Below, in pieces: positions 33,428-41,338 of a DNA stretch of 64,000 nt (position 1 is the first letter of the stretch; every line of letters starts with the position of its first letter). The stretch spans positions 13,376-77,375 of the forward strand of contig JAEVYS010000068.1 of the NCBI GenBank assembly GCA_023392635.1, in the 5' to 3' direction. This stretch comes from Actinomycetes bacterium. Its GTDB lineage: Bacteria; Actinomycetota; Actinomycetes; Propionibacteriales; Propionibacteriaceae. Both the position numbers and the translations under genes were made by a program. The notes beneath the pieces are model-generated. The model saw only the letters and a list, made by a program, of their open reading frames with translations, was not told where the DNA came from and did no database searches.

Positions 33428-34347
33428 GCCGCATCGCCGAATCGCTGTTCTGGATCGGCCGCTACCTCGAGCGGGCCGAGGACACCACGCGGATCGTCGA
33501 GGTGCACCTGCAGTTGCTGCTGGACGACCCTTCCGTCGACCAGGACGAGGCCGCGGTCAGCCTGCTCGCGGTGATGGGGGCGCCGGTGGGCGCGAGCGCC
33601 GACACCAACGAGGTGCTGCGCGCCCTGTGCTACGACCCGCTCTCCTCCTGCTCGGTGGCCGCGGCGCTCGGCGGGGCGAGGGAGGCGGCGCGCCGCGCGC
33701 GGGAGACGGTCTCCATCGAGATGTGGGAGGCGATCAACACCACCTGGAACTCCGTGAAGGGAGGCCGGCTGCAGCGCATGCGTCCGGCTTCGGCCTTCCG
33801 GCACGTCCGGGAGCGGTGCGCGGTGATCACGGGGACCGCCGACCAGACGATGAGCCACGACGAGGGCTGGCACTTCCTCACGCTCGGCCGGAGCCTGGAG
33901 CGGGTGGACATGACGGCGCGCCTCATCTCGACCGCCCAGGTCACGTCCGGCAGCCAGAGCGCGTGGAACAACGTGCTGCGCGGGTGCGGCGCCCACCACG
34001 CGTTCGTGCGCACCTACGGCGGCGTGACCACCGACAAGGACGCCGCGGAGTTCCTGCTGCTGGACCGGCTCTTCCCCCGCTCGGTGGTGCACAACCTGGG
34101 CGCGGCGGAGGCAGCCCTCGCCGAGCTCGACTTCGCCGGTGGCCGCAGGGTCGGGTTCAACGACGAGGCCCGCCGCCTGCTCGGCACAGCCCGCGCCGCG
34201 CTGGAGTACCGGCCGCCCGGACGCATGCTGGAGGACCTGCCGCTGCGCATGACGGACCTGCAGCGCACGTGCAACCAGGTCAGCGAGACCGTGAGTACCC
34301 GGTACTTCAGCGGCGCGACGGCCGCCACCTGGAGCGGAGGCAACTGA
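33421..34347 (+). CDS. Alpha-E domain-containing protein
   Basis: 308 residues from GTG 33421, overlapping the ATP-grasp gene by seven bases. Alpha-E helical family: starts LSRIAESLFWIGRYLERAEDT, then SIEMWEAINTTWNS, GTADQTMSHDEGWHFLTLGR with SLERVDMTARLI, and a late DLQRTCNQVSETVSTRYF. All-helical and without a known enzymatic motif, it always travels with ATP-grasp and transglutaminase genes, so it probably works on the same product or complex. Confidence 0.9.
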   Translation: MLSRIAESLFWIGRYLERAEDTTRIVEVHLQLLLDDPSVDQDEAAVSLLAVMGAPVGASADTNEVLRALCYDPLSSCSVAAALGGAREAARRARETVSIEMWEAINTTWNSVKGGRLQRMRPASAFRHVRERCAVITGTADQTMSHDEGWHFLTLGRSLERVDMTARLISTAQVTSGSQSAWNNVLRGCGAHHAFVRTYGGVTTDKDAAEFLLLDRLFPRSVVHNLGAAEAALAELDFAGGRRVGFNDEARRLLGTARAALEYRPPGRMLEDLPLRMTDLQRTCNQVSETVSTRYFSGATAATWSGGN

Positions 34348-34348
34348 C

Positions 34349-35194
34349 ATGGGCCGCCAGCTACGCGTCGTCCACCACACCGGCTACTCCTACGCCGGAC
34401 TGGTCAGCGCGTCCCACAACGAGGCGAGGATGACGCCGAGGGCAACCCGCGAGCAGTACGTCCTCGCCACCCGCCTCGACATCTCGCCGGTGGCCTGGGC
34501 GCACTCCTTCGTCGACTACTGGGGGACGCCGGTCACCGCCTTCGAGGTGGCCGAGCCCCACAGCCGGCTGGACGTCACGGCGACGAGCACCGTCGACGTG
34601 GGCGACCGGCTGGCCACCGGCCCGGGCGCGACCTGGGCCGAGCTCGCCGACCCGCTGTTGTGCGACCAGCAGGTGGAGTTCCTGGGGGTGAACAGCCACA
34701 TCGAGCCGCCGCCAGACCTGCGGCGGTTCGCCCTGGACGCCGCGAGGAAGGCGGGACGTCCGGCGGAGGCGGTCCATGCGATCGTCGAGCGCATCCGCCG
34801 CCGGGTGGCGTACGTGCCCGGCTCCACGGAGGTCTACACCAGCGCGGCCAGCGCGTGGGACGCGCGCGCGGGGGTGTGCCAGGACCTCGTGCATCTCGGC
34901 CTGGGAGCCCTGCGGGGCATCGGCATTCCCGCGCGCTACGTCTCCGGCTACGTCATGCCGAGCGCGTCGGCCGTGGTGGGGGAGGCGCGGACCGGGGAGT
35001 CCCACGCGTGGTTCCAGTACTGGGACGGAGCCTGGGTCGGCCTGGATCCGACGAACGACTCCGCTCCCGGGGACTTCCACGTGGAGGTCGGTGTGGGACG
35101 CGACTACTTCGACGTGACGCCGTTGAAGGGCGTGTACTCCGGCTCCCGGTCCTCCGAACTGTTCGTCGAGGTCGAGATCACCGTCCTGGCCTGA
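34349..35194 (+). CDS. Transglutaminase-like protein
   Basis: 281 residues from ATG 34349, one base after the alpha-E gene. It has the bacterial transglutaminase N-terminal region (VVHHTGYSYAG, SHNEARMTPR) and a papain-like transglutaminase core with catalytic Cys 177 (AGVCQDLVH), His 219 (ESHAW) and Asp 233 (LDPTND). Bacterial members are usually peptidases or amidases rather than cross-linkers. No signal peptide, so it acts in the cytoplasm. Third gene of the ATP-grasp operon. Its 3' end overlaps the opposing FAD oxidoreductase gene by 17 bases. Confidence 0.9.
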   Translation: MGRQLRVVHHTGYSYAGLVSASHNEARMTPRATREQYVLATRLDISPVAWAHSFVDYWGTPVTAFEVAEPHSRLDVTATSTVDVGDRLATGPGATWAELADPLLCDQQVEFLGVNSHIEPPPDLRRFALDAARKAGRPAEAVHAIVERIRRRVAYVPGSTEVYTSAASAWDARAGVCQDLVHLGLGALRGIGIPARYVSGYVMPSASAVVGEARTGESHAWFQYWDGAWVGLDPTNDSAPGDFHVEVGVGRDYFDVTPLKGVYSGSRSSELFVEVEITVLA

Positions 35195-36281
35195 AGCGGT
35201 ACGCCTTGTTGGTCGGACGCATGTCCTCGCCGGTCAACAGTTCGTGCGCACGGTAGGCGGCCAGCGCGCCGGTCAGCAGCTGGCCCCACGAGTCCGGCCC
35301 GCCGGGCGACCAGGCCGAGGCGACGAGCACGCCGGGACGAGACGGCTGCAGCCGTGGCAGGTCCAGCAAGGTGCGCCACGACTCCCAGCGCGGTCCGCCG
35401 CCCGGGGCTGGAAGGAGGCGGCGGGCGATCCGCACGTCGGTGCGCTCCCGGGTGAGATCGGCGTGCTCGAACGGGTCGACGGTGCTGATCACCAGGTCGG
35501 CCGTCAGCGGGCCGGCGTCGGTCTGCACGCGGAAGCCGTCCCGCTCCGGACGGATGGCCAGCACCTGGGTGCTGGTCCGGACCTCCACCCCGCGCGCGAC
35601 CAGGCGGTCGGCGAGCAGCCCCACCAGCCGGCTGGCAGGCTGGGGCGTCCCGCCGGCGTCCACGAGGTGCCAGCGCCCGAAGGTCCGCTCGAGCCCCAGC
35701 CGGAAGGCGTGCCAGCCGGGCAGCCGCCGGGGGTCCTGGCCGAGCCTGGCCGCCACATCGAGCACGAGACCCTCGAGCGGGGGCACCCGGCCGGCGAGCG
35801 CGAACAGGCTTCGCCGGGGCTGTAGTGCCGCGCGGTCGGTCGCCCGCAGCCGCCCGGCGAACTCCGCCTCCAGACCGAGGGGCCGCAGCGCCAGCCAGGC
35901 CTCGTCGCACTCGTCGACGAGGTTGCGCCAGGCGACAGCCGTCTGCTCGCCGAAGGCGTCGAGGAGGGTGGCCCACTGGGCCCCCCGGTCATCGGGCAGG
36001 TCGAGCACGGACCCGTCGGCCAGCCGGTGCGACCGGGGCGGGGCCGGGGCGAGTTCCAGGCCGGCGCCGTTCAGGACGCCGGCGAGCGGGCGGCCGGACT
36101 TGCGGAACAGGTCCCGCCAGGCCGCGGGCAGGGTGAGGACCGTCCCGCCCGGCTCGGTGGCCACCTCGATGGACCGACCGAGGTCGGCGAGGCGTTCGAG
36201 GACCACCACCCGGTGGCCCACGCGCGCGAGCCGGGCCGCGGCAGCGAGCCCGGGCAGGCCGCCGCCGACGATCGCGATCAA
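35178..36281 (-). CDS. FAD-dependent oxidoreductase (phytoene-desaturase/amine-oxidase type)
   Basis: 367 residues from a TTG start at 36281-36279 (LIAIVGGGLPGLAAAARLAR), which overlaps the DUF4126 stop by four bases; no better start fits the N-terminal dinucleotide motif. The Rossmann FAD site GGGLPGLAAAARLARVGHRVVVLER, read in parts, opens the protein; LLADRLVARGVEVRTSTQVL and TADLVISTVDPF are typical of carotenoid desaturase/protoporphyrinogen oxidase-like flavoproteins. No carotenoid genes are near, so the substrate is open. The low-efficiency start and coupling suggest low expression. Confidence 0.82.
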   Translation of the reverse strand: MIAIVGGGLPGLAAAARLARVGHRVVVLERLADLGRSIEVATEPGGTVLTLPAAWRDLFRKSGRPLAGVLNGAGLELAPAPPRSHRLADGSVLDLPDDRGAQWATLLDAFGEQTAVAWRNLVDECDEAWLALRPLGLEAEFAGRLRATDRAALQPRRSLFALAGRVPPLEGLVLDVAARLGQDPRRLPGWHAFRLGLERTFGRWHLVDAGGTPQPASRLVGLLADRLVARGVEVRTSTQVLAIRPERDGFRVQTDAGPLTADLVISTVDPFEHADLTRERTDVRIARRLLPAPGGGPRWESWRTLLDLPRLQPSRPGVLVASAWSPGGPDSWGQLLTGALAAYRAHELLTGEDMRPTNKAYRFRPGR

Positions 36282-36865
36282 TGCCGGACCAGCCAGGCGC
36301 GGAACGCAGCGAACCCTCGCCGCACCTGCGCGAGGAGCAGCACGGCGAGCGCGATCGTCGCGACCAGGAGCACGGCTGCGACGATGGCCGCCTGCACGGG
36401 GTAGGCGATGGCCAGCGAGACCACGGAGATCAGCGCCGCGTCCCCGGCCAGCGAGGCTCCGATGTTGCTGAGCGGTTCGGGCGAGGTGTTGACGGCCAGG
36501 CGGACGCCCGACTTCGCCACGTGGCTGACCAGGGCGGTGACGCCGCCGAGGGCGCCCATGGTCATCGGCAGCAGGTCGCCGTTGGCGCCGGCCAGCAGCG
36601 CGCCGATCAGGGCTCCGGCGACCGGTCGGATGAAGGTGGAAACGGCGTCCCACGCCGAGTCGAGGTAGGGGATCTTGTCGGCGAAGAACTCGACCAGCGC
36701 GAGCACGCCCATGATCACCAGCACGTCGGTGCGCTGGAAGCCCTCGGGAATTCCGGCGACACCCCCGAGCCGGCCGATGAGGCCGAGCAGGAACACGGTG
36801 GCGTAGGCGTTGATGCCGCTGGCCCATCCGCTGGCGAAGGTCATTGCCACCACGTCCATGCCCAC
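36278..36865 (-). CDS. DUF4126 membrane protein
   Basis: 195 residues from ATG 36865-36863; an ATG two codons later is equally possible. DUF4126 features: SGINAYATVFLLGLIGRLG near the N-terminus, ADKIPYLDSAWDAVSTFIRPVAGAL and SHVAKSGVRLAVNTSPEPLSN, with about five membrane helices. Function unknown for the family. It is translationally coupled to the flavoprotein gene that follows, so the two may work together at the membrane. Confidence 0.85.
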   Translation of the reverse strand: MGMDVVAMTFASGWASGINAYATVFLLGLIGRLGGVAGIPEGFQRTDVLVIMGVLALVEFFADKIPYLDSAWDAVSTFIRPVAGALIGALLAGANGDLLPMTMGALGGVTALVSHVAKSGVRLAVNTSPEPLSNIGASLAGDAALISVVSLAIAYPVQAAIVAAVLLVATIALAVLLLAQVRRGFAAFRAWLVRH

Positions 36866-36883
36866 AGGGTAGTCGTGGCTCGC

Positions 36884-37216
36884 TCAGCGCAGCGTGACCT
36901 CGATCACGACGGTGTGGACGGCCCGCGATGCGCCCGACCGCTCCCAGGGCCGGCGCTGGCGCAGCAGGAGTTCCACCCGGCCGGGGGCGTGCGCGGTGAT
37001 GCGGAGGCGCTCGGGCGCGCTCGCACCGACCCGCGGCGGGGCGTCGGGAGGAGGGGCGCCCCGCTGCCACGCCAGGGTGACCGCGGACTCCTCGCCGCTC
37101 ACCTCCGCCTCCCAGCGGTAGCCCGCCGTGCCCAGCCCGGGAAGGGACAGCTCGCGCTGCTCGCCCACTGCGAGGAAGAGGTCGGACGGCACGTCGTCCG
37201 CGCCCACGTCAGGCAC
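36884..37216 (-). CDS. Chagasin-like (I42) cysteine protease inhibitor
   Basis: 110 residues from GTG 37216-37214, overlapping the upstream protease gene by eight bases. Chagasin/I42 inhibitors block papain-like enzymes with three loops; here the loops are visible as PGLGTAGYRWE (NPTTGYSW-like, residues 26-36), a glycine/proline loop near PPRVGASAPERLRI, and RQRRPWE. No signal peptide or membrane segment, so it would act in the same compartment as the protease. Gene overlap with a C1 protease strongly suggests a dedicated inhibitor of that enzyme. Confidence 0.78.
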   Translation of the reverse strand: MPDVGADDVPSDLFLAVGEQRELSLPGLGTAGYRWEAEVSGEESAVTLAWQRGAPPPDAPPRVGASAPERLRITAHAPGRVELLLRQRRPWERSGASRAVHTVVIEVTLR

Positions 37217-39008
37217 CGTCCACCGAGACCAGCTGGGCCGGCTCCCCGGTGAGGCGGGCGCCGAGGTCGGCGAAGCTCGCCCGCCACGTCCCGTCCGGCT
37301 GGCGTGAGGTGTACCACAGCCGGCCGGCGGACAGGGCGAGAACCCGCAGGTCGCGCCCGACTCCGGCGCACCCGATCGCATCGAACGTCGCCGGCACGCC
37401 CGGGTCGACAGAGGTGAGCTCGCGCCACGTCCCCCACTCACGCGAGGCGGAGCGCTGGAGGTGCCAGGCCCGGCCCTGGCACAGCGCGACCACATGCACC
37501 AGCCCGTCCACCGTTGCGGCGGCGACCGCCGTGATCGGGCCCGGCGCGGGGCCGGCGGCAGTGATCAGGTCGGGGGCGGTCCACGTGCCGTCGCTCTTCC
37601 GCGACAACAGCCACAGCTGCGCGTCCGCGACTGCGACCACCGCGGCCCGGGTGCCGCTGGTGAGGCAGGCGAGGGCCGTGAAGGGCCCCGGGTCGCCCCC
37701 GGCCGGTGTGGCCCGGGCCCACGTCTTCTGCCAGGTGCCGGTCGGCGTCCGCCACGTGTGCCACAGGCCGCCCCCGGCCAGCCCGACGAGGTGCAGGCTG
37801 TCGCCGACCGCGGTGCAGGCCACGGCGGTGAAGGCCCCGGCCGCGGACGGACGCGTCGAGCCGGGCTTCTCCCACTTCGCCCAGCCGGCCCCCGTGCGCT
37901 TGCGGGTGTACCAGGGCGTGCCGCCGACCAGGCCCACCACGTGCAGCCGGTTGATGGTGGCGGCGACGCTGACCGCGGTGAACGCGCCGGGGTCGCCCGG
38001 CGTCCCGGTGTCGACCCGCTCGACCGGTGTCAGCCAGCCGCCGGACGGGGTGCGCCGGGTCCGCCACACGTTGCCGGAGCCGACCGCGAACACCTGGAGC
38101 GTCCGGCGGATCAGTGGCGATGTCACGGTGCCGTCGATTCCCCACATCTCGGCGTCGAAGCCCGCGGTGCCGTAGGCGATCCGGAAGAACCCGTCCTCGC
38201 CCCACCCGGTGCCCCAGCTGTTCCGGGCGAGCCAGCAGGACGTCGCGTCGTCGTAGCCGATGACCTGGACGCAGTGCCCGCCGACCAGGTCCCCGGACGT
38301 GGCCTTGTGGTACCGGTACACGCCGCCGGTGTAGTAGTAGAAGTCCTCGTACACGCTGAAGCAGGCCGCCATCGGACCGACGCTGGCGAGGTACCGCTTC
38401 ATCGCGCTAATGGACGTCTTCCGCGTCCAGCTGCGAAAGCGGGTCAGCCGGGACGCCCAGTCCGCCCCGCGCCCGCACGGCTGGTCGGCGTCGGTGTAGG
38501 GGAAGTTCGCCTCGTCGCTCACCCCCGACGCCATCGCGGCCAGCGCGTCGTCGGGCCACCAGCCGCCCTCCGGGCAGGCGCCCGCTCCGTGGTGCGGCCC
38601 GAGGCAGAAGAAGACATACGCCTCGGACAGGTCCACGGGCAGGGCGGGCTCCTCGGCGGCGATCCGCACCATCGATTCGAGGACGGCCGTGGTGCCGAAC
38701 GCCACGCACGAACCACAGCCCGCCTGGTCGCGCACGGCCGAGACGTAGCTCGCCCCGCCGACGTCGCGCCAGTCGACGTGGGACGGGGGAGCGGCAGCGC
38801 TGCCCCCCGCTGCCGTCCGCGCCTGCGCCAGCATCGCGGTCGCAGCCTGTTCCCGGAGCGCGAGCGTGGGGCGGCCGCCGGGCGGCACGGCTCCCAGCCG
38901 GGAGCGCGCCGCGAGGGGGGACAGGCCGCTGTGGGACGTCTCGCCGGGCTGCCAGCCGAGGCTGGCTTCGCCTGTGGCCCGGCGCAGCGCCGGAAGGTCG
39001 ATGGCCAT
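37209..39008 (-). CDS. Papain-like (C1A) cysteine protease with C-terminal propeller-like repeats
   Basis: 599 residues from ATG 39008-39006. Residues about 77-297 are a C1A peptidase: oxyanion Gln 95, catalytic Cys 101 (GCGSCVAF, with Val where papain has Trp), His 245 (GGHCVQVIGYDD) and Asn 263 (RNSWGTGWGEDG). The first 75 residues may be a propeptide. Residues about 303-595 hold five repeats of about 55-60 residues (for example AFTAVACTAVGDSLHLVGLA then GGLWHTWRTPTGTW), looking like a lectin-type beta-propeller. No signal peptide is visible, odd for such an enzyme. The inhibitor gene overlaps its end. Its promoter region is shared with the SOS-controlled operon on the other strand. Confidence 0.88.
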   Translation of the reverse strand: MAIDLPALRRATGEASLGWQPGETSHSGLSPLAARSRLGAVPPGGRPTLALREQAATAMLAQARTAAGGSAAAPPSHVDWRDVGGASYVSAVRDQAGCGSCVAFGTTAVLESMVRIAAEEPALPVDLSEAYVFFCLGPHHGAGACPEGGWWPDDALAAMASGVSDEANFPYTDADQPCGRGADWASRLTRFRSWTRKTSISAMKRYLASVGPMAACFSVYEDFYYYTGGVYRYHKATSGDLVGGHCVQVIGYDDATSCWLARNSWGTGWGEDGFFRIAYGTAGFDAEMWGIDGTVTSPLIRRTLQVFAVGSGNVWRTRRTPSGGWLTPVERVDTGTPGDPGAFTAVSVAATINRLHVVGLVGGTPWYTRKRTGAGWAKWEKPGSTRPSAAGAFTAVACTAVGDSLHLVGLAGGGLWHTWRTPTGTWQKTWARATPAGGDPGPFTALACLTSGTRAAVVAVADAQLWLLSRKSDGTWTAPDLITAAGPAPGPITAVAAATVDGLVHVVALCQGRAWHLQRSASREWGTWRELTSVDPGVPATFDAIGCAGVGRDLRVLALSAGRLWYTSRQPDGTWRASFADLGARLTGEPAQLVSVDGA

Positions 39009-39067
39009 GCCACGACGATCCTCCGCGCCGCCCGAGGGACGCAAGGAGCACCCTTTCCCAGGCCCCC

Positions 39068-39123
39068 TTGACGAACTGTCGGTGGCCGGGCCTAGAATGG
39101 TGACCAATCGAATACCTGTTCGA
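39068..39123 (+). promoter_or_regulatory. SOS-type promoter with LexA box for the HEPN-dinB operon
   Basis: TTGACG (39068-39073) and TAGAAT (39093-39098) are 19 bases apart. Just downstream, TCGAAT-ACCT-GTTCGA (39108-39123) differs by one base from the actinobacterial/Gram-positive LexA box TCGAAC-N4-GTTCGA. LexA bound there would block transcription at the start site until DNA damage. Confidence 0.75.
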
Positions 39124-39191
39124 TAATGCGAGTAGGGGAAGCTCGCACGGGCCCGCGACAGCGGTCCCGGCCGGCCCCGGTGCCGACGGCT

Positions 39192-39243
39192 CCCGTGAGT
39201 GTTCCCTGGTGGACTCGACCCCCGCCAGGGAGCGCCTCACGGG
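39192..39243 (+). other. Hairpin in the leader of the HEPN-dinB mRNA
   Basis: A two-part stem: CCCGTGAG (39192-39199) with CTCACGGG (39236-39243), then after a small internal loop TCCCTGGTGG (39203-39212) with CCGCCAGGGA (39222-39231, one G-T pair). It lies between the SOS promoter and the first start codon, about 40 bases before it, so it could affect translation or mRNA life. Confidence 0.6.
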
Positions 39244-39285
39244 CCGTCCGCGCCGGGGCCGAATTCTGGAAGGAGCCAGGACCTG

Positions 39286-39678
39286 ATGACCGACGACGGC
39301 CTCGATCGGGCCCGGGCCGCGCTCACCGCCGCGGAGCTGACCGAGTCGCCGGCGGAGCGGTACCTGATGGCGCACCTCGCGGCGCTCAGGATCGCAGCCG
39401 TGGTGCTCGCTGCCCGTGCCCACGCCTCGTCGGGAACGCGGCTGAGGAATGCGTGGCAGCTCGTCGCCGAGATCGCGCCCGAGTTCTCCGAATGGGCCGC
39501 CTACTTCGGGGCCACCCAGGCGAAGCGGGAGGCCGTCGCGGCCGGCGCGGTCACCCTGGTGAGCCACCGCGAGGCCGACGACCTGCTCCGCGACGCCCAG
39601 GCCTTCCACGGCGCGGTCGCCCGGAAGCTGGCCCGGGCACGGCGTGCCGCGACGCGGGCGGACCGGGGGGCAGGATGA
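39286..39678 (+). CDS. SAV_6107-family HEPN domain protein
   Basis: 130 residues from ATG 39286, preceded by CTGGAAGGAG. All-helical HEPN-like protein: SPAERYLMAHLAALRIAAVVLAARA, EFSEWAAYFGATQAKREA and SHREADDLLRDAQAF match the SAV_6107 family. HEPN proteins include RNases and protein-binding modules; no R-x4-6-H catalytic motif is clearly seen. It overlaps dinB by four bases and shares its LexA-boxed promoter, so it is probably a damage-inducible partner of Pol IV. Function inferred from context. Confidence 0.8.
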   Translation: MTDDGLDRARAALTAAELTESPAERYLMAHLAALRIAAVVLAARAHASSGTRLRNAWQLVAEIAPEFSEWAAYFGATQAKREAVAAGAVTLVSHREADDLLRDAQAFHGAVARKLARARRAATRADRGAG

Positions 39679-40868
39679 GGGATCCCCTCGAACCCTCGCC
39701 GGTCCGGGTGGTGATGTGCGTCGACATGGACGCCTTCTACGCCTCGGTGGAGTTGCGGCGTCACCCCGAGTGGCGCGACGTGCCGATGTGGGTGGGCGGT
39801 GCCACCCGCGGCGTCGTGCTGTCGGCCAACTACCCGGCGCGCGCGTACGGCGTCCGCGGGGGAATGTCGTCGACGAAGGCGCGGCGGCTGTGCCCGCACG
39901 CCGTCTGCGCTCCTCCGGACTTCGACGCCTACGGGGAGGTGTCGGCCGGCATCGTCGCCATCCTCGAGACGTTCACGGCTCGCGTCGAGTGCGCATCGAT
40001 CGATGAGGCGTTCCTCGATCTCACCGGTGCCGAGCGGAGCACAGGGACGGCGGCCCGCCTCGGCGAGCGCATCCGCGCGCTGGTCCACGACGAGCAGGGG
40101 ATCGCCTGCTCAGTCGGCATCGGACCGAACAAGCTCGTCGCGAAGATGGCCTCGAACTCGGCCAAGCCGGACGGGCTGCTCCAGGTCGCGCCGGAGGATG
40201 TGGTGGGGTTCCTGCACCCGCAGCCGGTCGAGAACCTCTACGGCGTGGGCGAGAGCACCGCGGCCAAGCTCCGGCCGCTGGGCGTCGTGACGGTGGCCGA
40301 TCTCGCCGCCCTGCCGCGCGCCCGCGTCCAGCGGGAGTTCGGCCTCCGGGCCGGGTCGCTCCTCCACGACCTGGCGTGGGGCGTCGATGCGAGCCGGGTC
40401 GTGGCACGTCCCGGCGAGCGGGGAGTCGGCAACCAGGAGACGTTCGGCCATGACGTCAGTGACCCGCTGAAGGTCCAGGCGGAGATGCTGCGGATGGTGG
40501 TGAAGGTGACCTCGCGCATGCGGGCCGCGTGCGTGCTGGGCCGGACGGTCACCCTGAACCTCCGGTTCGCGGACTTCACCACCACCTCCCGGTCGCTGAC
40601 GCTGGCGGCCCCGTCCGATCTCACCGAGGACGTGTACGCCGCCGCCCTCCGCCTGTACGCAAAACTGCGGCCGGGCCGACGGCTGGTCCGCCGGGTCGGA
40701 ATTCGTGTCACCGGGCTCGTCGATGCCGGGGCCGTGGCCCTGCAGCCCACGCTCGATGCCCCCGATCATGGCTGGCGGGACGCCGAACGCGCCGCTGACG
40801 ACGTCATCCAGCGCTTCGGGCCCCGGGCCGTGCGGCGTGCGGTGCTCACCCGGCGTGACCGCCCCTGA
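39675..40868 (+). CDS. dinB: DNA polymerase IV (Y family)
   Basis: 397 residues from ATG 39675, overlapping the HEPN gene. A translesion polymerase. Catalytic acids D17 (CVDMDAFYASVE) and D110/E111 (SIDEAFLDLTG), steric region SANYPARAYGVRGGM, the thumb GIGPNKLVAKMASNSAKPDG and the little-finger domain are all present. The usual C-terminal clamp-binding motif is not evident in the tail. With the upstream SOS box this is a damage-inducible mutator polymerase. Confidence 0.95.
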   Translation: MRDPLEPSPVRVVMCVDMDAFYASVELRRHPEWRDVPMWVGGATRGVVLSANYPARAYGVRGGMSSTKARRLCPHAVCAPPDFDAYGEVSAGIVAILETFTARVECASIDEAFLDLTGAERSTGTAARLGERIRALVHDEQGIACSVGIGPNKLVAKMASNSAKPDGLLQVAPEDVVGFLHPQPVENLYGVGESTAAKLRPLGVVTVADLAALPRARVQREFGLRAGSLLHDLAWGVDASRVVARPGERGVGNQETFGHDVSDPLKVQAEMLRMVVKVTSRMRAACVLGRTVTLNLRFADFTTTSRSLTLAAPSDLTEDVYAAALRLYAKLRPGRRLVRRVGIRVTGLVDAGAVALQPTLDAPDHGWRDAERAADDVIQRFGPRAVRRAVLTRRDRP

Positions 40869-40965
40869 CGGCGTCCTTCGCGAGGGCTCCGGTTCCGTTC
40901 GGGCTTCGGCCCGCCTAGACTGGCGTTGTTCTGCAAAGGACGCCCGCGAACCAGGGGAGGCAGCC

Positions 40966-41334
40966 ATGGCGCTCTCGGAAGAGGAGCAGCGGCTCCTCGA
41001 CCAGATGGAGGCCGCGCTGGCGGCTGAGGATCCGAAGCTGGCCAGCACCTTGCGGGGTACCACACACCGTTGGCAACGCCGTCGCGCCGTCCTCGCCGGT
41101 TTCGGCTTCCTGGTGGGTGTCGCCGCCCTCATCGGCGGGATGCAGGTGCACCCGGTGGTGAGCGTGATCGGTTTCGTCGTGATGCTGGCGGCCGCCGTCC
41201 TCGGCGTCACGGCCTGGCAGCAGTCCGGCGCCTCCGGGGACGGTCAGGGCGCGGGCAAGTCGGGCGGCCACTCCGAGTTCATGGGACGCATGGAGGAGCG
41301 CTGGCGCCGCAACCAGGACGACAGCAGCCTCTGA
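40966..41334 (+). CDS. DUF3040 membrane protein
   Basis: 122 residues from ATG 40966, preceded by AGGGGAGG. DUF3040: N-terminal ALSEEEQRLLDQMEAALAAEDP, then two membrane helices (RRRAVLAGFGFLVGVAALIGG and VVSVIGFVVMLAAAVLGVTAW) and a polar C-tail. Function unknown; it is usually found near the dcw cluster in actinobacteria, as here. TAGACT at 40916-40921 may be its -10 box. Four bases separate its stop from that of the opposing transglutaminase gene. Confidence 0.88.
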   Translation: MALSEEEQRLLDQMEAALAAEDPKLASTLRGTTHRWQRRRAVLAGFGFLVGVAALIGGMQVHPVVSVIGFVVMLAAAVLGVTAWQQSGASGDGQGAGKSGGHSEFMGRMEERWRRNQDDSSL

Positions 41335-41338
41335 GACG

